Assembly: GCF_000315625.1 (NCBI RefSeq)
Contig: NW_005434655.1
Coordinates: 68,622-105,622 of the forward strand
DNA from: Guillardia theta CCMP2712
Taxonomy: Eukaryota > Cryptophyceae > Pyrenomonadales > Geminigeraceae
Direction: 5' to 3'
Length of the DNA: 37,001 nt
How positions within the stretch are numbered: position 1 is the stretch's first letter; each line of letters opens with the position of its first letter. This document shows positions 34,077-37,001 of this stretch, one piece after another. A program made the translations under genes and the position numbers. The notes below the pieces were generated by a model. That model was not told the DNA's origin. It saw nothing but the letters and a program-made list of their open reading frames with translations, and ran no database searches.

Positions 34077-35136
34077 TCAGTCAATGATACCACAATCTTG
34101 GATCACAATTTCCTTGCTGGGTTTGCCCGAAGAGTCTCCAACCTGCCAATTCAGGTCAAACGCAAGTGATGGAGGAGGTGGCGGAGAAAGATACCGCTTC
34201 GATCTTCTTGACGACGTCATATCCCTCAAGTACCTCCCCGAACACAACATGTTTTTCATCAAGATGACTGGCTGGAGCAGTGGTGATGAAGAACTGCGAC
34301 CCGTTGGTGTTCTTCCCTGCATTGGCCATGGAGAGCAAGCCATGCTTGCTGTGCTTGATCTTGAAGTTTTCGTCGTTGAACTTCTCGCCGTAGATCGACT
34401 CTCCTCCTGCATACACGATCAAACCACGAACGATCCTGACACGCAGCGACTCACCTGTCCCATCGTGATTGGTGAAGTCTCCTCCCTACAGCCAGATCTC
34501 GTGAGTCCAACCAAATCGTAGGGGAAGAGGAAGAGAGATCCACCTGACACATGAACTTGGGGATGACGCGATGGAAGGTAGAGCCCTTGTAGTGCAGTTG
34601 CTTCCCGCTCTTGCCTACACCACTCTCTCCTGGAGTGAAACATATAGTCAGAATCCACAGGTGCAGACCAGCACTGTCATCGCTGTACCAGTACACAAGC
34701 ACTTAAAATTATTCACAGTCTTCGGAACTTGCTGTCCGTACAATCCCATAACGATTCTTCCTGCCGGCTCTCCTCCGATGGTGACATCAAAGAAGCATCG
34801 TTGAGTAACGGTTGTATCGGCAGGAGTGTCCATGCTCTTGAGAAGGTATGCCCATTCTTCCCACGACTTAGCTTTCTTGAGAGATACGATGATGCTCCTT
34901 CCCATCTTGTCGTCGCGCTCAATCTGCCATCCGCTCTCCTCTACTATAACTTTCAACCCCCCCCAAAACTCGTCATCCAAAGCTGGTGCTTCTCCCTTGA
35001 GCCCTAAGGTCATCCTGGTTGGTGTAAGCTTGAACTCTACATCCTTACTCTTCACATTCTGCTCTATCGGCATCACCACCTGCATCATCCCTTCGTCCCC
35101 GTCCGCATCGTTTCGCCATTCCCATTCCCTTGCCAT
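34077..35136 (-). CDS. CS-domain (p23/NudC-like) cyclophilin fusion
   Basis: Peptidyl-prolyl cis-trans isomerase with an N-terminal CS domain, which in p23/NudC relatives binds Hsp90 or clients. Exons: 35136-34689, 34629-34544, 34485-34455, 34406-34195, 34142-34077. Phases agree, giving 280 aa; upstream in-frame ATG 35232 would add 32 residues. Start 35136 ([16 protein letters not shown]) was chosen because the CS domain normally begins with such a Trp-containing strand. CS signs: [41 protein letters not shown]. The cyclophilin part starts at [20 protein letters not shown] and includes [20 protein letters not shown] (catalytic Arg in FHRVIP), [34 protein letters not shown] and [13 protein letters not shown]. 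It ends [13 protein letters not shown]. The Trp that binds cyclosporin in CypA is His here ([11 protein letters not shown]), as in many divergent cyclophilins. Convergent with the E3BP-like gene, stops 187 bp apart. Confidence 0.92.
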
Positions 35137-36265
35137 TTTCGCCACAAGCCGCAATCTTCCTTCGAACCCCCTTACAGAAAAATAGACTCCCCCGGTTTCA
35201 CTGCATCCACCCCTGGTTTCTACCACCCCCACCCATCGTTACCGATGGAATTTCACATCTCCATGTGTGCTACCCCACAGTCATCTACCCCTACCCCTTA
35301 TATTCCTATATTGTACCCCCTTTGTAAAGCCCTCAGTGCATACTACCCTACCCCAGTACAAGCTATGCGGTACGTAACACACCCCGTTGGGGCACAAGAT
35401 ACGCTCGAGATGAGATTCTCGAATCCAACCACCCCACCCCACCATCTCCCGTAACGACTCCTTCATTACCACCCACCCCTGAACCATCCATTCTTCGATC
35501 TATCTCTACTTGACTATAGACACGGAGCAATTATTGTACCCTTCGATTTACTGGTAATTTGAGGGTATTCAGGGTACTCACAAGCGCCGAATCTCGGGAT
35601 TGTTCCATCTATAGTCAAAATAAGAATTTCTTCCAGCTGGCTGGCTGGCATGGTGCAGCCCGGATGCTTTCTGAGAGGAGCCGCCGGTTTGTTCACACGG
35701 ACGTGTAGCCCCTGAGGCAGGCTCGATTTGTGTTCAAAGACCACCCGTGGAACACCAACATGTACCCCTACTAAGACCCTGATTTGAAGGGGTGGTGATA
35801 CAAGACATATAAAAGGGCGGGGGACAAGCGGGCGAGGAAGCGAGGAGGGGAGAAGGGGGGAAGCGGAGAGAATGGGAGGAGGAACAGCAGGAAGCAGGAA
35901 GCAGGAAGCAGGAAGCAGGAAGCAGGCAGCAGGAAGCAGGAAGCAGGCAGCAGGCAGCAGGCAGCAGGCAGCAGGCAGCAGGCAGCAGGCAGCAGGCAGC
36001 GGGAGGGAAGAAATAGGCGGGCTCGAACAGGAGGAGGAATTGACTGAGCAACGATATGGCAGGATAGAAGTCCGCCACTAGGCGGCAGGTCAAAGTTAGG
36101 TCGCATAGAAGTGTATCAATGAAAGGACAGGTGCTCAGTGACGAGGACAGACATGTAGAAATGATCATGTGCTGAATGACCTCATCAGAGTCTACTGAGG
36201 CTGAGCACGAGGGACGCGTGGCGACCGGGGCTGACGTCTGTCGGTGTTGCGCAGGAACAAGCGCT
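35137..36265. other. Divergent intergenic region with C-rich motifs
   Basis: Between the cyclophilin fusion and the GHMP kinase. About 35170-35480 is dense in CCCTACCCC/CACCCC words (35286-35298, 35344-35354, ACCCCACCCC near 35435), and TGTACCCCTACTAAG lies near 35760, about 500 bp before the kinase ATG. A heptamer array follows (separate entry). GTTGCGCAG just before 36255 could be an acceptor for a 5' UTR intron. No gene seen. Confidence 0.5.
35885..36003 (+). repeat. (GCAGGAA)n / (GCAGGCA)n heptamer array
   Basis: About sixteen 7-bp units. The left part is mostly GCAGGAA and the right part mostly GCAGGCA, with a short interleaved block between, so two variants have expanded in turn. It lies about 260-380 bp upstream of the kinase ATG. 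Confidence 0.95.
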
Positions 36266-37001
36266 ATGTCATCACATCGCGGATACGGCAAGCTGATCCT
36301 CTTCGGCGAGCACTTCGTCGTCTACAAGGTCCCAGCACTTGTGGCTGCCGTCTCGGACTTTACCGACTGCAGCGTCACGCTCACGGAGGGTGGAAGCGGC
36401 GTGAATCAGCAGGACAACCGTCCTGCTGTCCCTGGGTACAAGGACGAGAAGAAGGAGGAGCACGATCAGGCTGTGGGCCTCGTCCTCTCTCACCTGGGAG
36501 TAGACACTAGCAAGCAACAAGTTGACATCGTCTTTGGAGGAGACCTGACTGCCGTATCCGGCATCGGTGCCTCTGCTGCTGCCTGTGTCGCCCTTGCCCG
36601 CGCGGTTGCACACGCACAGGGAAAGAAGTTGACAGAGGAGGAGATCAACCAGGCAGGATATGAGGGAGAGAAGGGATACCACGGTACCCCCTCGGGTATC
36701 GACAACACTGCGGCGACCTACGGTGGTATCCTCAAGTTCCAGAGGACTGAGGAGGGGTCTACCTTCCTGCCCAAGACCCTCAAAGTGAAGGTGGAGATCG
36801 TGTACGCGAGCACGGGGATTACTGCGAGCACGTCAAAGGTGGTTGGGGACGTGAGGAAGAAGAAAGAGGAGGAGCCGCAGTGGTTTGATGCGCTGCTCCA
36901 GCGCTACCTGAAGCTGGTGGAGGAGGGCGAGAGCAAGCTGGAGGAAGGAGACTGGAAGAGGGTCGGAGAGCTGATGAACGACAATCATGTGCTCTGCCAG
37001 G
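36266..37001 (+). CDS. Mevalonate-kinase-like GHMP kinase, 3' truncated by window edge
   Basis: Phosphorylates mevalonate in the isoprenoid mevalonate pathway, if the family call is right. Continuous frame of about 245 codons from ATG 36266, still open at 37001; no intron seen so far. Motifs: GYGKLILFGEHFVVY (GHMP motif 1, residues about 6-20), the ATP-binding loop SGIGASAACVALARAV (about 94-109, PxxxGLGSSA type) and HGTPSGIDNTAATYGG (about 138-153), typical of mevalonate kinase. Archaeal/bacterial-type mevalonate kinases share this GxPSGIDN form. Phosphomevalonate kinase or galactokinase are less likely because of that motif. The C-terminal GHMP domain lies outside the window. Confidence 0.85.
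   Translation, partial: MSSHRGYGKLILFGEHFVVYKVPALVAAVSDFTDCSVTLTEGGSGVNQQDNRPAVPGYKDEKKEEHDQAVGLVLSHLGVDTSKQQVDIVFGGDLTAVSGIGASAAACVALARAVAHAQGKKLTEEEINQAGYEGEKGYHGTPSGIDNTAATYGGILKFQRTEEGSTFLPKTLKVKVEIVYASTGITASTSKVVGDVRKKKEEEPQWFDALLQRYLKLVEEGESKLEEGDWKRVGELMNDNHVLCQ

Noticed and set aside
35872-36081. Short repetitive ORF (QEAGSRKQ-type repeats) as a protein
   Set aside because: It is a translation of the GCAGGAA/GCAGGCA heptamer array; both strands are open for the same reason.

Overview
The window looks like nuclear DNA from a unicellular eukaryote, most probably an alga. Most genes carry many short GT-AG introns (about 42-75 nt in the well-resolved ones), coding exons have G/C-rich third codon positions, and the gene content is eukaryotic: mitochondrial alternative oxidase, a PDH E3-binding-protein-like subunit, kanadaptin, an HVA22/REEP-type membrane protein, F-box, Kelch and LRR proteins. 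A cryptophyte such as Guillardia theta fits this style, but that is inference without a database search. I see no operons, CRISPR array, rRNA or tRNA.

Layout. 1-2853: simple repeats, a GC-rich palindromic island and a decayed coiled-coil reading frame. 2854-5792 (-): three-exon BCCT-family transporter. 5793-7135: intergenic with an inverted-repeat cluster. 7136-10437 (+): 14-exon kanadaptin-like FHA protein, reconstructed exon by exon. 10907-13316 (-): six-exon argininosuccinate lyase, convergent with it. 13624-18564 (+): large multi-exon gene whose product combines an N-terminal hydrophobic/Cys-rich saposin-like part, an HVA22/REEP (TB2/DP1) domain and a C-terminal C2 domain. 19867-20877 (+): single-exon F-box-like coiled-coil protein. 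21376-23183 (+): Kelch propeller protein. 23347-27092 (-): multi-exon LRR protein with a likely F-box at its start. 27588-28586 (-) and 29835-30833 (+): two divergent intronless alternative oxidase genes, identical over the whole CDS as far as I compared, with identity ending abruptly at the start and stop codons. 32216-33889 (+): E2/E3BP-like subunit without lipoyl domain or catalytic His. 34077-35136 (-): CS-domain/cyclophilin fusion, convergent with it. 36266-37001 (+): 5' part of a mevalonate-kinase-like GHMP kinase.

The genes are housekeeping or regulatory and do not form one pathway. Three are likely mitochondrial (two AOX copies, E3BP-like) and ASL may be. Microsatellites sit mainly in introns, usually with the pyrimidine-rich strand as sense strand. 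The most interesting items are the CDS-limited identical inverted AOX pair, the saposin-like/HVA22/C2 fusion, the lipoyl-less E3BP-like protein, the CS-cyclophilin fusion, and CCCTACCC-type motifs that cluster upstream of several genes.
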